The position numbers and the translations under genes were made by a program. Under the pieces are notes generated by a model. That model saw nothing but the letters and a program-made list of their open reading frames with translations, made no database searches and was not told the origin of the DNA. 64,000 bases of DNA from Phycisphaerales bacterium (lineage in GTDB: Bacteria > Planctomycetota > Phycisphaerae > Phycisphaerales > SM1A02), in assembly GCA_029246705.1 (NCBI GenBank), contig JAQWMQ010000031.1, positions 39,748 through 103,747 of the forward strand, written 5' to 3'. The stretch's first letter is position 1. Each line of letters begins with the position of its first letter. Of this stretch, positions 42,720-50,897 are shown piece after piece.

Positions 42720-44003
42720 ATGGCGATCTACCAGTACAAGGCGGTCGATGCGACCGGCAAGGAACTCTCCTCGACCGTCGAGGCGAACAGCGAGCAGGAC
42801 GCGGGCAAGATGATCCGCGACCAGGGCCTCTTCCCCATGCAGGGCTCGATTCGCGAGAAGAAGGGCAAGGGGTCCAAGGGCAAGACCGACGGCAAGGCCA
42901 AGAAGAAGGGCGGCGGCATCTCACTCGAGATTCCGATCGGCCGGGTCTCGCTGAAGAAGCTCACCCTCTTCACTCGGCAGCTTTCGACCCTGCAGGACGC
43001 GGGGCTTCCCCTGTTGCGTTCCCTCCAGATCCTCGAAAGCCAGCAGAAGGGCGGGGGCTTCAAGCGCATGCTCAAGGGCGTGACCGAAGAGGTCGAGGCC
43101 GGCACCACCCTGTCGGACTCGATGGCGAAGCATCCTCGCGCCTTCGACCGGCTCTACTGCAAGATGGTCGCCGCCGGCGAGATCGGTGGTGTGCTCGACA
43201 TCATCCTGCAGCGCCTGGCCGACTTCATGGAGAAGGGCCAGCGACTCAAGCGCCGCATCAAGGGCGCGATGATCTACCCCGCGGTGGTCATCTCGATCGC
43301 GGTCCTGATCGTGACCGGCATCATGTACTTCGTGATTCCGAAGTTCCAGGAGATCTTCAACGACTTCGACGTGAAGCTTCCGGAACTCACCCTCTTCCTG
43401 ATCGACACCAGTCGCTGGATCGCCGGGCAGAACCAGGGGCAGAACGTTCCAGGTGCGGTGTGGGTGGTCCTGTCGCCGTTCATACTGTTCGGTCTGTACA
43501 AGTTGATACGCATACCCAACATGGGTCGAGCGGGCACCGACTGGATACTCCTGAAGATCCCGGTCATAGGCAACCTGCTCAAGAAGACCGCCGTGGCCAG
43601 GTTCACCCGTACGCTGGGAACGCTCATCGCGGCCGGTGTGCCGATCCTCGAGGCGATCACGATCACCAAGGAGACCTCGGGCAACTGGGTCTTCGAGCGA
43701 GCGCTCGGCCAGGTGCATGACTCGATCCGCGAGGGCGAGACCTTCGCCGATCCGCTGCGCGAGGCCAAGGTCTGCGACCTGATCGTGGTCAACATGATCG
43801 AGGTCGGCGAGGAGACCGGTGACCTCGACGTCATGTTGATGAAGATCGCCGACAACTACGACGAGGAAGTCGACGTCGCGGTCCAGGCGCTCCTGAGTCT
43901 GCTCGAACCCGCCATGGTGGTGGTGCTCGGTGGCATCGTGGGAACGATCGTCCTCGCGCTCTTCCTCCCGCTGGTCTCGATGATTGAAAGTGTCTCGGGC
44001 TAA
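42720..44003 (+). CDS. Inner-membrane platform protein GspF/PilC
   Basis: 428 residues. GspF/PilC is the inner-membrane scaffold that the ATPase rotates or moves during pseudopilus assembly. The N-terminus MAIYQYKAVDATGKELSS is typical. A Lys/Gly-rich linker (about 42-66) is followed by two GspF repeats: LTLFTRQLSTLQDAGLPLLRSL with GEIGGVLDIILQRLADF, and FTRTLGTLIAAGVPILEAI with GEETGDLDVMLMKIADNY. Three membrane helices include AMIYPAVVISIAVLIVTGIMY and the C-terminal AMVVVLGGIVGTIVLALFLPL. AGGAAG lies upstream of the ATG. The 152-base gap after gspE holds only a 41-codon open frame of no evident value. Confidence 0.94.
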   Translation: MAIYQYKAVDATGKELSSTVEANSEQDAGKMIRDQGLFPMQGSIREKKGKGSKGKTDGKAKKKGGGISLEIPIGRVSLKKLTLFTRQLSTLQDAGLPLLRSLQILESQQKGGGFKRMLKGVTEEVEAGTTLSDSMAKHPRAFDRLYCKMVAAGEIGGVLDIILQRLADFMEKGQRLKRRIKGAMIYPAVVISIAVLIVTGIMYFVIPKFQEIFNDFDVKLPELTLFLIDTSRWIAGQNQGQNVPGAVWVVLSPFILFGLYKLIRIPNMGRAGTDWILLKIPVIGNLLKKTAVARFTRTLGTLIAAGVPILEAITITKETSGNWVFERALGQVHDSIREGETFADPLREAKVCDLIVVNMIEVGEETGDLDVMLMKIADNYDEEVDVAVQALLSLLEPAMVVVLGGIVGTIVLALFLPLVSMIESVSG

Positions 44004-44040
44004 ACCGGAGTCGCCTTCGGGCTCCTCAAGGAAACCACCC

Positions 44041-45129
44041 ATGGTTCCATCACGTCAGTACAGTCCGCGTCGAGGCTTCACCATCACCGAGATGTTGGTG
44101 ACGGTGGGGGTGATCGTCGTCCTCGCCGGGATCCTGATCACGGCGTTGTCGTCGGCGTCACGTACCGCCCAGAAGGCGAAGACCGACTACCTCATGCAGT
44201 CGATCAAGTCGGGCATCGAACGCTTCCGCGCCGATCACGGCTACATCCCCCCGGTCCTCGGCAACAGCGGCACCGCCGCGACTGCTCCGGGGTTCGGTCG
44301 GGACCTGCTCGAGCTGCCCACGCAGGTCGACGCGGGGGGTGGCAATTTCGGTACCGCCGCCGCGGAGTACAACGGCTGGTATTCCTACACCTCGCTCCCT
44401 GAGTACCTGCTCGGCTACGACGATCGTCGCATGGACGGCTATGGCTACGTTGCGCCGCCGATCCTGCCCCTGGATGACAGCGAGCCCGGGTTCCGTGAGT
44501 ACCCTGGCCTCGGCATGCGCAGTCCCGGACCCGACGGGGTCTGGAACGCCACGCTCAACCCGCGGGTGAATGACGACCCTTATCTCTTCATCAACCGGAA
44601 CCCCGGCAACCTCGGGAACCTCAGCTTCAGCAACACCACCCAGATGCCGGGCAAGGTCTACGGGCCCTACATCGACCTGAAGGATGATTCGGTGATCGGC
44701 GAGATGACCGGGCTGCGTGCCGATGACAGCAACGCGCTGGTGGCTCGCCAGGAGTTCGACGCGGTGCTCCTGCCGGGTTCGGACGGCTACGGGACGGGCG
44801 CCAACCCGAAGGTCTTCCTCGACTACTGGGGGAACCCGATCCGTTTCTATCGTCGTATTCCAGAGAACATCTCGAACCCTGCACGGGAACGCCAGGACCT
44901 GAACCTCGGTGACATCATCGCGCTGCGACCCCATGAATTCGAGCTCGGCCAGGAGGTCGAGTCCGGTTTCTCCGACGGGTACGAGGACGTCTTCACCACC
45001 CGTGGTCTCCAGTCCGCGGAATTCGCGCTCTTCACCGCGGGCCCCGACCGCAAGAGCTACGACGAGATCCGCCGTTACGACGGTGACGACGAATACAACA
45101 AGGACAACATCGTGAAGGTGGGCCCATGA
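44041..45129 (+). CDS. Prepilin-like protein (GspG-like), prepilin 1
   Basis: 362 residues. A type III (prepilin) signal, RRG followed by FTITEMLVTVGVIVVLAGIL, with Glu at position +5 of the mature protein. The hydrophobic helix is followed by SASRTAQKAKTDYLMQSIKSGIERFRADHGYIPP, much like the GspG region KxxxDxxxixxaLxxyrxdxGxYP. The remainder is a large, Tyr/Gly/Asp-rich, beta-rich domain unlike short major pseudopilins. GGAA precedes the ATG at spacing eight. The stop overlaps the next start (ATGA). Confidence 0.9.
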   Translation: MVPSRQYSPRRGFTITEMLVTVGVIVVLAGILITALSSASRTAQKAKTDYLMQSIKSGIERFRADHGYIPPVLGNSGTAATAPGFGRDLLELPTQVDAGGGNFGTAAAEYNGWYSYTSLPEYLLGYDDRRMDGYGYVAPPILPLDDSEPGFREYPGLGMRSPGPDGVWNATLNPRVNDDPYLFINRNPGNLGNLSFSNTTQMPGKVYGPYIDLKDDSVIGEMTGLRADDSNALVARQEFDAVLLPGSDGYGTGANPKVFLDYWGNPIRFYRRIPENISNPARERQDLNLGDIIALRPHEFELGQEVESGFSDGYEDVFTTRGLQSAEFALFTAGPDRKSYDEIRRYDGDDEYNKDNIVKVGP

Positions 45130-46022
45130 ACGAGTTCGATGTGATGAACGGCATGCATGCTCGAGCGGCGATCGCACGAAGGCGACGACCGCGACGCGGC
45201 TTCACGCTCCTGGAACTGGTGATCGTGATCGGCGTGATCCTGGTCCTCATGGGCCTGGCGCTCGGTGTCGGGTCGATCGTGGTCGCCCAGTCGGAAGCCC
45301 GTCAGTTGAAGGCGACGATGACGATCATCGACTCGGCGCTGTCCGAGTTCGAGAACCAGACCGGTCGTCCCCTGGTCTTCGAAGGATCCGCCACGCAGAC
45401 CCGCTACGACCACTGTGCGTACCCTGCCCGTGAATACGACTACGGCGGGAATCCACCCGATGGTTTCGGCGTCTACTACGACGTGCCGTACAGTCCCTTT
45501 CTCGATGAACGTTTCACCGATCCTGCCGATGAGGGTGGTTTCGGATGGACCGACATGGGGGGCATCTGCGCGCCATGGGAACCGGCCGGGATTCAGGTTC
45601 GCCGACAGTGGCTTGCGGCAACGCTCTCCGTGCTGGCACAGAACCAGACCTGTGCGGCCATGATCGCCAAGGCAGATCCGGCCCTGGTCCACGCCGCGCA
45701 GTGCGTGGTGGGTGGGACGACTGAAGGGGCGACCTTCCAGGTCCTGAACCAGAGGGAGTTCATCGACCCCTGGCAGCAGCAGGTCTACGTCATCTTCCCG
45801 GGTCGCCCGTTCGTCGATGGCGACGGTGACAACATCCGGGACGTCGATGGAACCATCCGCACGGTGGAGGAAGTCACCTACGGAATCTGCCGCAACCAGA
45901 GGCCGCTGCTGGTCTCCGCGGGCCCGGACTCGCGGTTCGGCAGGCTGCAGGACGACATCGATGACCAGGACTACGCCGACGCCCAGGACAACATCTACTC
46001 CTACGAGCCAGCATTACCATGA
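45126..46022 (+). CDS. Prepilin-like protein, prepilin 2
   Basis: 298 residues. Prepilin signal RRRRPRRG, then FTLLELVIVIGVILVLMGLALGVGS with Glu at +5. Next is VAQSEARQLKATMTIIDSALSEFENQTGRP. The C-terminal part has NQREFIDPWQQQVYVIFPGRPF and a closing YGICRNQRPLLVSAGPDSRFG. The next gene product is a clear paralogue with the same order of segments. ATGA overlaps occur on both sides. The final 'WGxPyxxxxxxxxxxSAGPD' type ending is like GspG/PilE-type minor pseudopilins. Confidence 0.9.
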   Translation: MNEFDVMNGMHARAAIARRRRPRRGFTLLELVIVIGVILVLMGLALGVGSIVVAQSEARQLKATMTIIDSALSEFENQTGRPLVFEGSATQTRYDHCAYPAREYDYGGNPPDGFGVYYDVPYSPFLDERFTDPADEGGFGWTDMGGICAPWEPAGIQVRRQWLAATLSVLAQNQTCAAMIAKADPALVHAAQCVVGGTTEGATFQVLNQREFIDPWQQQVYVIFPGRPFVDGDGDNIRDVDGTIRTVEEVTYGICRNQRPLLVSAGPDSRFGRLQDDIDDQDYADAQDNIYSYEPALP

Positions 46023-46837
46023 ACAGCAACCAGCCCAGACATTCCTTCGGTGCCCTGCGAAGCGGCTTCACGCTGCTCGAGCTGGTGATCGTGATCGGCG
46101 TGATTCTGGTCCTCATGGGCCTGGCACTCGGCGTCGGTTCGATGGTGGTCGCGCAGTCAGAGACCCGCCAGCTCAACGCGACGATGAAGATCGTCGACAA
46201 CGCCCTTGCCGAGTTCGAGAACCAGACCGGGCGGTCGATCATCTTCGAGGGCGACGGGGGAGCGGACCTCCCCGTGGGTTCCGGCGTCTATTACGACGTG
46301 CCCTATCACCCCTATCGGGATATGCGGTTCATCACTTCATTTGGGGAGGGGGGGTTCGGCTGGAGCACGTCGGGCACCTGCCCGCCGTGGGAGGATCAAG
46401 GCACGAACTACCGTCGACAGTGGATGGCGGCGACCCTGTCGGTCCTGATGGAGAACGAGATTTGTGCGGAGATGCTTGCCAAGGCCGACCCTGCCCTCGT
46501 TCATGCTGTCCAGTGCGTGGACGGCGGTAGTGCCACCGGCGCAACCATCCAAAGCATGAACCAGAAAGAATTCGTCGATCCCTGGCAACAGCAGGTCTAC
46601 GTCATCTTCCCCGGTCGACCGTTTGAGGGGGGTGACCGCCACCTGAACATCTTTGACGCCGATGGCACGATCCGGACGCTGGAAGAAACGGCCTACGGGA
46701 TCTGCCGCAACCGACGCCCGTTGCTGGTCTCCGCGGGGCCTGACTCGCGCTTCGGGGACTTGACGGTTGCAGCCAGCAATCGGGGCTTCTCCGAAGTCCA
46801 GGACAACATCTATTCCTACGAACCGGGAACACCATGA
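46019..46837 (+). CDS. Prepilin-like protein, prepilin 3 (duplicate of prepilin 2)
   Basis: 272 residues. Signal MNSNQPRHSFGALRSG, then FTLLELVIVIGVILVLMGLALGVGSMVVAQSETRQLNATMKI. It keeps NQKEFVDPWQQQVYVIFPGRPF and LLVSAGPDSRFG as in prepilin 2, so the two arose by tandem duplication. The leader peptide and helix start are nearly identical to those of prepilin 4, which otherwise differs. ATGA overlaps occur on both sides. Confidence 0.9.
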   Translation: MNSNQPRHSFGALRSGFTLLELVIVIGVILVLMGLALGVGSMVVAQSETRQLNATMKIVDNALAEFENQTGRSIIFEGDGGADLPVGSGVYYDVPYHPYRDMRFITSFGEGGFGWSTSGTCPPWEDQGTNYRRQWMAATLSVLMENEICAEMLAKADPALVHAVQCVDGGSATGATIQSMNQKEFVDPWQQQVYVIFPGRPFEGGDRHLNIFDADGTIRTLEETAYGICRNRRPLLVSAGPDSRFGDLTVAASNRGFSEVQDNIYSYEPGTP

Positions 46838-47811
46838 ACAGCAACCAGCCCAGACATTCGTTCGGTGCCCTGCGAAGCGGCTTCACGCTGCTCGAGCTCC
46901 TGATCGTCATCGCGATCATCACGGTCCTGTCCGTGGTCACGGTGATCTCGGTCGGCTCGATCGCACGTGACGTCAAGCTTTCGACCGGCATCAATCGCAT
47001 CACCTCCGCACTCGGAACCGCGCGCGCCGAGGCGATCCGTTCCAACACCCCGGTCCTGGTCAGCTTCAGGATGGTCAAGGACGTGCGCAGGCCCGGCAAG
47101 CCGGCTCAGGTCGAGATCGCCGTCTCGCGCTGGATGGGTGAGTTGATCTCGCCCGAGTCGATCGGGTGGGAGCCTTTCGGCAACCCGGACAACTGGCCTT
47201 GGTCGGAACGGTATGAACTGGTCCCCTCCATTCCGCCGCAGCTGCTTCCGGCCGGCATCAAGGTCGCCTGCCCGGCATCGGACTTCGACTACCTGGGTAC
47301 TGATTACCAGGAGATCTGGATGTTCATGAGCTCGGCGCCGTTTGACGAGTTCGGCCAGATTGACAACGGCGATGGCACCACCCGAGGGAATTACAATTGC
47401 GGCGAGCCGGGGGCGATGATCGGCATTCTCTTCGGGCCCGACGGTGACCTGCTGACCCGGAACACGTCCTCCGTCAGTGCTGGAGGGATGCGAAGTGCCA
47501 AGTGGATCGACTTCAACGCCGACGGTCGCATCGATCTGGGGAACTACTGCGACGAGGACGACAACCAGCACAACCTCTACTACTACCAGAACGACACCGT
47601 CGACGAACCCTTCGTCAACATGTGCCAGTACCTGGTCGTGTTCGATGAGGAACAGGCACGTGAGGAAGTCGATTTCTCCGCGTGGGAGGAATTCAGCGGC
47701 ATACGAGATTATGTCCGTACCAAGAATGATGCCCTGGGACCGTGGGTGACTGAAAACGCCGATCGTCTCCACTTCAATCGGTACACCGGACTCTCGGAGA
47801 GGACCAACTGA
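46834..47811 (+). CDS. Prepilin-like protein (GspH/FimT-like), prepilin 4
   Basis: 325 residues. Signal MNSNQPRHSFGALRSG then FTLLELLIVIAIITVLSVVTVISVGS with Glu at +5. The following LSTGINRITSALGTARAEAIRSNTPVLVSFRM resembles the GspH/FimT segment, where the helix ends in A-R-x-E-A-I-x-x-N-T. The C-terminal domain is extended and rich in Asp, Asn and Tyr. Its first 20 or so codons are almost identical in DNA to those of prepilin 3, though the rest is unrelated. The stop overlaps the next start (TGATG). Confidence 0.88.
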   Translation: MNSNQPRHSFGALRSGFTLLELLIVIAIITVLSVVTVISVGSIARDVKLSTGINRITSALGTARAEAIRSNTPVLVSFRMVKDVRRPGKPAQVEIAVSRWMGELISPESIGWEPFGNPDNWPWSERYELVPSIPPQLLPAGIKVACPASDFDYLGTDYQEIWMFMSSAPFDEFGQIDNGDGTTRGNYNCGEPGAMIGILFGPDGDLLTRNTSSVSAGGMRSAKWIDFNADGRIDLGNYCDEDDNQHNLYYYQNDTVDEPFVNMCQYLVVFDEEQAREEVDFSAWEEFSGIRDYVRTKNDALGPWVTENADRLHFNRYTGLSERTN

Positions 47812-49247
47812 TGCCTGTTCCCGCCACGAGCTTCATGCGGGCGCGACCCAGCCGCTTCATGCGGAGGGGCTTCTCGCTGGTCGAACTCCTGCTCTCGATC
47901 TTCATCCTGGCGATCGGGGTCATCGCGATCTCGGCGATCTTTCCTGCGGGAATCATCCAGCAGCAGCAGTCCTCCGATGACGTGATCGGCCCGATCGTCG
48001 CGCAGAATGCCCTGGGTGTCCTTCGATCGAAGCTCTCCCAGGAGGACTTCGGCACGTTCGAGCAGTTCGGGATCTACCTTGACGACCAGCTCACGTCGGA
48101 TATCCCGGTAGCGACGCCATCGCCCGGGGACTGGACCTGGATGCGGCCTTCCTACCTGCTTCGTGGTGGGATCTTCCAGCCGGCAACGCCGAACCTGGAC
48201 CCGGATTCCCTGCATGGCGCGATCGACATCTTCGGTCTTCGACGCACGAGGAGCGAAGAGGGGTTTCCTGATCTGCCCGAGTACTCGGGTGAATCCAACG
48301 TGGGAGAGCCCGGCAACGCAAACGGCATCTTCGCCACCAGCGATCTCGCGGTATTGACCAACTTCGAGGGCACGCTCTCGATCCCCGGAGAAGATCTGTC
48401 CGACTCGTCCGAAGAGTATCGATACGGCAGGTTCTTCGGCCTCGGCAACGAGTGCCCCGAATCCCTTCATGGCATCCCCTACAACCGCAAGAAGCACGCG
48501 ATACTCAGGGACTACGCGCCGACCAATGGGTTCGAACAGGACTACGTGGTCGACCCGGAGCGATTCGGCACCAACGAACCCCTGGTCACCATCCTTCAGT
48601 CGGAACGTACCTGGCCTCAGGGAGCCAGGGACCCGCAATACGTGTGGGACTGTCTCTTTCGCCGTTACCAGGGGCGTGTCCAGGTCGCGATCTTCGTCTA
48701 TCGGGTCTCCGCGGCTTCCGGCGAGCCCAGGCCCTACGCGGTTGCATCGGGCATCGATGCCACGATTCCAACCCCCACCCAGGGCTACACCGAATCACCC
48801 TTGCCAGTGCGTCTGGTTCTTGATGGAGAACCCGGAGACGACCCCTGGGAAGACACCTATTGGACGCCCCGGGGCATCGATAAGGGTGACGCGGCGAACA
48901 AGTTCGATGATGCCGTCGTACCAGGTACCTACGGAACGGACGGAAATCTCAATTCGCTTGATGCCTATGGGGAAGGATGGCAGTCTCCCGGCCAGTGGCT
49001 CCTCGACCAGAACGGCAACATCCACAAGGTCCTTTCCGGTCGTCGGATGGTCACCGATGGCCCGGTTCGGCTGGCAAGACCTGTCCCGCACGTCGCGAGA
49101 CACACCTCAAACGGCAACACCTCCGGTCCGGACGGACCATCCACGATCGATGAGGCAGCAGCCGTCAAGGCCATCTGGTTCATCCCCCCGGAATCACGAG
49201 ACGGCATGATCCTGACTCCGGTCTTCGTCACGGTGAGGGATCTCTAG
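47811..49247 (+). CDS. Prepilin-like protein (PilV/GspI-like), prepilin 5
   Basis: 478 residues. Signal FMRRG then FSLVELLLSIFILAIGVIAISAIFPAGII with Glu at +5. The form F-S-L-V-E with L-x-I-G-V-I-A fits the PilV/GspI-type minor pilins. A hydrophilic beta-rich domain with many Tyr, Asn and Gly follows. Longer than usual PilV (150-200 residues). One-base overlap with prepilin 4, and only two bases before prepilin 6. Confidence 0.88.
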   Translation: MPVPATSFMRARPSRFMRRGFSLVELLLSIFILAIGVIAISAIFPAGIIQQQQSSDDVIGPIVAQNALGVLRSKLSQEDFGTFEQFGIYLDDQLTSDIPVATPSPGDWTWMRPSYLLRGGIFQPATPNLDPDSLHGAIDIFGLRRTRSEEGFPDLPEYSGESNVGEPGNANGIFATSDLAVLTNFEGTLSIPGEDLSDSSEEYRYGRFFGLGNECPESLHGIPYNRKKHAILRDYAPTNGFEQDYVVDPERFGTNEPLVTILQSERTWPQGARDPQYVWDCLFRRYQGRVQVAIFVYRVSAASGEPRPYAVASGIDATIPTPTQGYTESPLPVRLVLDGEPGDDPWEDTYWTPRGIDKGDAANKFDDAVVPGTYGTDGNLNSLDAYGEGWQSPGQWLLDQNGNIHKVLSGRRMVTDGPVRLARPVPHVARHTSNGNTSGPDGPSTIDEAAAVKAIWFIPPESRDGMILTPVFVTVRDL

Positions 49248-49249
49248 AC

Positions 49250-50872
49250 ATGAAGATGAACATGACCATGACCACCCGCTCGACCCGAACCCGTGCTGCG
49301 TTCACGCTCACCGAGATGCTCATCGCGGTCGCGATCCTGTCGGTGGTCATTCTCGCCACCAGCACGATCTTCGGTACCGCGCAGCGCGTGGCGTCGGTGG
49401 GGGAGGCGAACTCCGACCTGGTTCAGCAGGCCGCCTCGATCGAACGCCGCATTCGGCGTGACATCCAGCGAATGTCATCAGAAGGCTTTCTCGCCATCCA
49501 GTGCGTCAGTGTCGACAACGACGTGAATTTCTCCGACAACGGGCGGCTGCTCGACCCCATCCGGGAACGATTCGATCCGGTCACCGGTGAACCCGTGCAG
49601 GTCCGCTGCGACCAGCTGATCTTCTTCGCCGATGGCAAGGAAGGCAGCACGCGCTTCCAGTCGAGTTTCGTCTCCAATGCCCAGTCGGGCGGTGGCCCCG
49701 CACCAGTGCAGGGTGCGGCCTCGATGATCTATCTCGGACATGCCGTCCAGATGCCGGTCCAGCCACCACGGCAGAACAGCAGCGACCCCGTCATCTACGA
49801 CCACGACCGTGACGACGAGCCCATCTACCCCTGGTCCTTCATTCTCGACTACCCGACGCTGCCAGCGGCCGGGGTCGATGCCCAGATCATCACGCCGCCC
49901 GCATCCAACTGGATCCTCTCGCGTCGCGCGGTCCTGCTGGCCGACGACGATCTCCACGGCATGGTCGTCAACGGGGCTTCCACGAGCATCTATCCATCGC
50001 TGATCGATCCGGCGGAATGTCTTTCCGGTGGGGAGCAGTTCAATTCTGCGCCACTGCTTTTCGAGACGCTCAACAGCGGGGCCATGCGGTTCAGCCTGGG
50101 TGTCGCCAGTGGACGACTGGACATCACGGCCAGCGAGCTGGACGACATTCGACGAAACGTCTGCTGGAGCTGGGAGGACCTGGGGCTCGACCCCGACATC
50201 GACAACGTGGATCGTCCCCTGGTCCAGTCATCACCGCTGGTCCGCAAGGATGACCTGCTGGATTCGATGTTCGAGGGGTATCCGCGGGCCGAGCGCATCG
50301 CCCCCAGCATGCTGGACCTCGACCAGATGCTCTCCAACAACGTTCTGGCGGGCAACGTCAGCGATTTCCGGGTCGAATGGACCTGGGAGGACGGTGTCGG
50401 TCGCGACTTCGATGCAACCAGCACCACCTATCCGGCGGGGTTGACCGGAAGACTCGACAACAGCAGTTCACAGGTCTGGTTCGGCCTGCAGAACATCGCA
50501 TTCGACTTCGTACGGGAGTTCGAACGTCCGGTCTGGGATTCACTGAACAACGGCTTCAACAACGGGGTTCAGGATGCCAACAACATCGAGGCGTTCTACG
50601 GGACCTCCGACGGCGTCACCCGGTACGGGGCGGTGTTCGGCTACAACCGCGATCGCGGGTTCCTCCGCGGCGGTGATGACCAGCCGATCACGTTCGGTGA
50701 TCCCCCCGAGCTGCTTTTCTTCGACACCTATGGTTCCGAAGAGGGTGGCGTGAACACCTATTCACCCTGGCCCACCGCCTTGCGCATCACCATGCGCCTG
50801 AACGATCCAGGAAACGTCATCGAAGGTGGCCGTGTGTTCCAGTTCGTGATTCCGCTTCCCCAGCAAGACTGA
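49250..50872 (+). CDS. Prepilin-like protein (PilW/GspJ-like), prepilin 6
   Basis: 540 residues. A prepilin-type helix FTLTEMLIAVAILSVVILATSTIFGTA, Glu at +5, but the residue before the Phe is Ala (TRAA) where peptidase normally needs Gly. Next is ASIERRIRRDIQRMSSEG, the GspJ/PilW-like helix end (compare L-x-R-D-L). The C-terminal part ends with LRITMRLND, VFQFVIPLPQ, common in GspJ-like proteins. Two bases after the previous stop and 25 before the GspK-like gene. Confidence 0.85.
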   Translation: MKMNMTMTTRSTRTRAAFTLTEMLIAVAILSVVILATSTIFGTAQRVASVGEANSDLVQQAASIERRIRRDIQRMSSEGFLAIQCVSVDNDVNFSDNGRLLDPIRERFDPVTGEPVQVRCDQLIFFADGKEGSTRFQSSFVSNAQSGGGPAPVQGAASMIYLGHAVQMPVQPPRQNSSDPVIYDHDRDDEPIYPWSFILDYPTLPAAGVDAQIITPPASNWILSRRAVLLADDDLHGMVVNGASTSIYPSLIDPAECLSGGEQFNSAPLLFETLNSGAMRFSLGVASGRLDITASELDDIRRNVCWSWEDLGLDPDIDNVDRPLVQSSPLVRKDDLLDSMFEGYPRAERIAPSMLDLDQMLSNNVLAGNVSDFRVEWTWEDGVGRDFDATSTTYPAGLTGRLDNSSSQVWFGLQNIAFDFVREFERPVWDSLNNGFNNGVQDANNIEAFYGTSDGVTRYGAVFGYNRDRGFLRGGDDQPITFGDPPELLFFDTYGSEEGGVNTYSPWPTALRITMRLNDPGNVIEGGRVFQFVIPLPQQD

Positions 50873-50897
50873 TTCTTCAATGGTTTCGAGGGATTTC

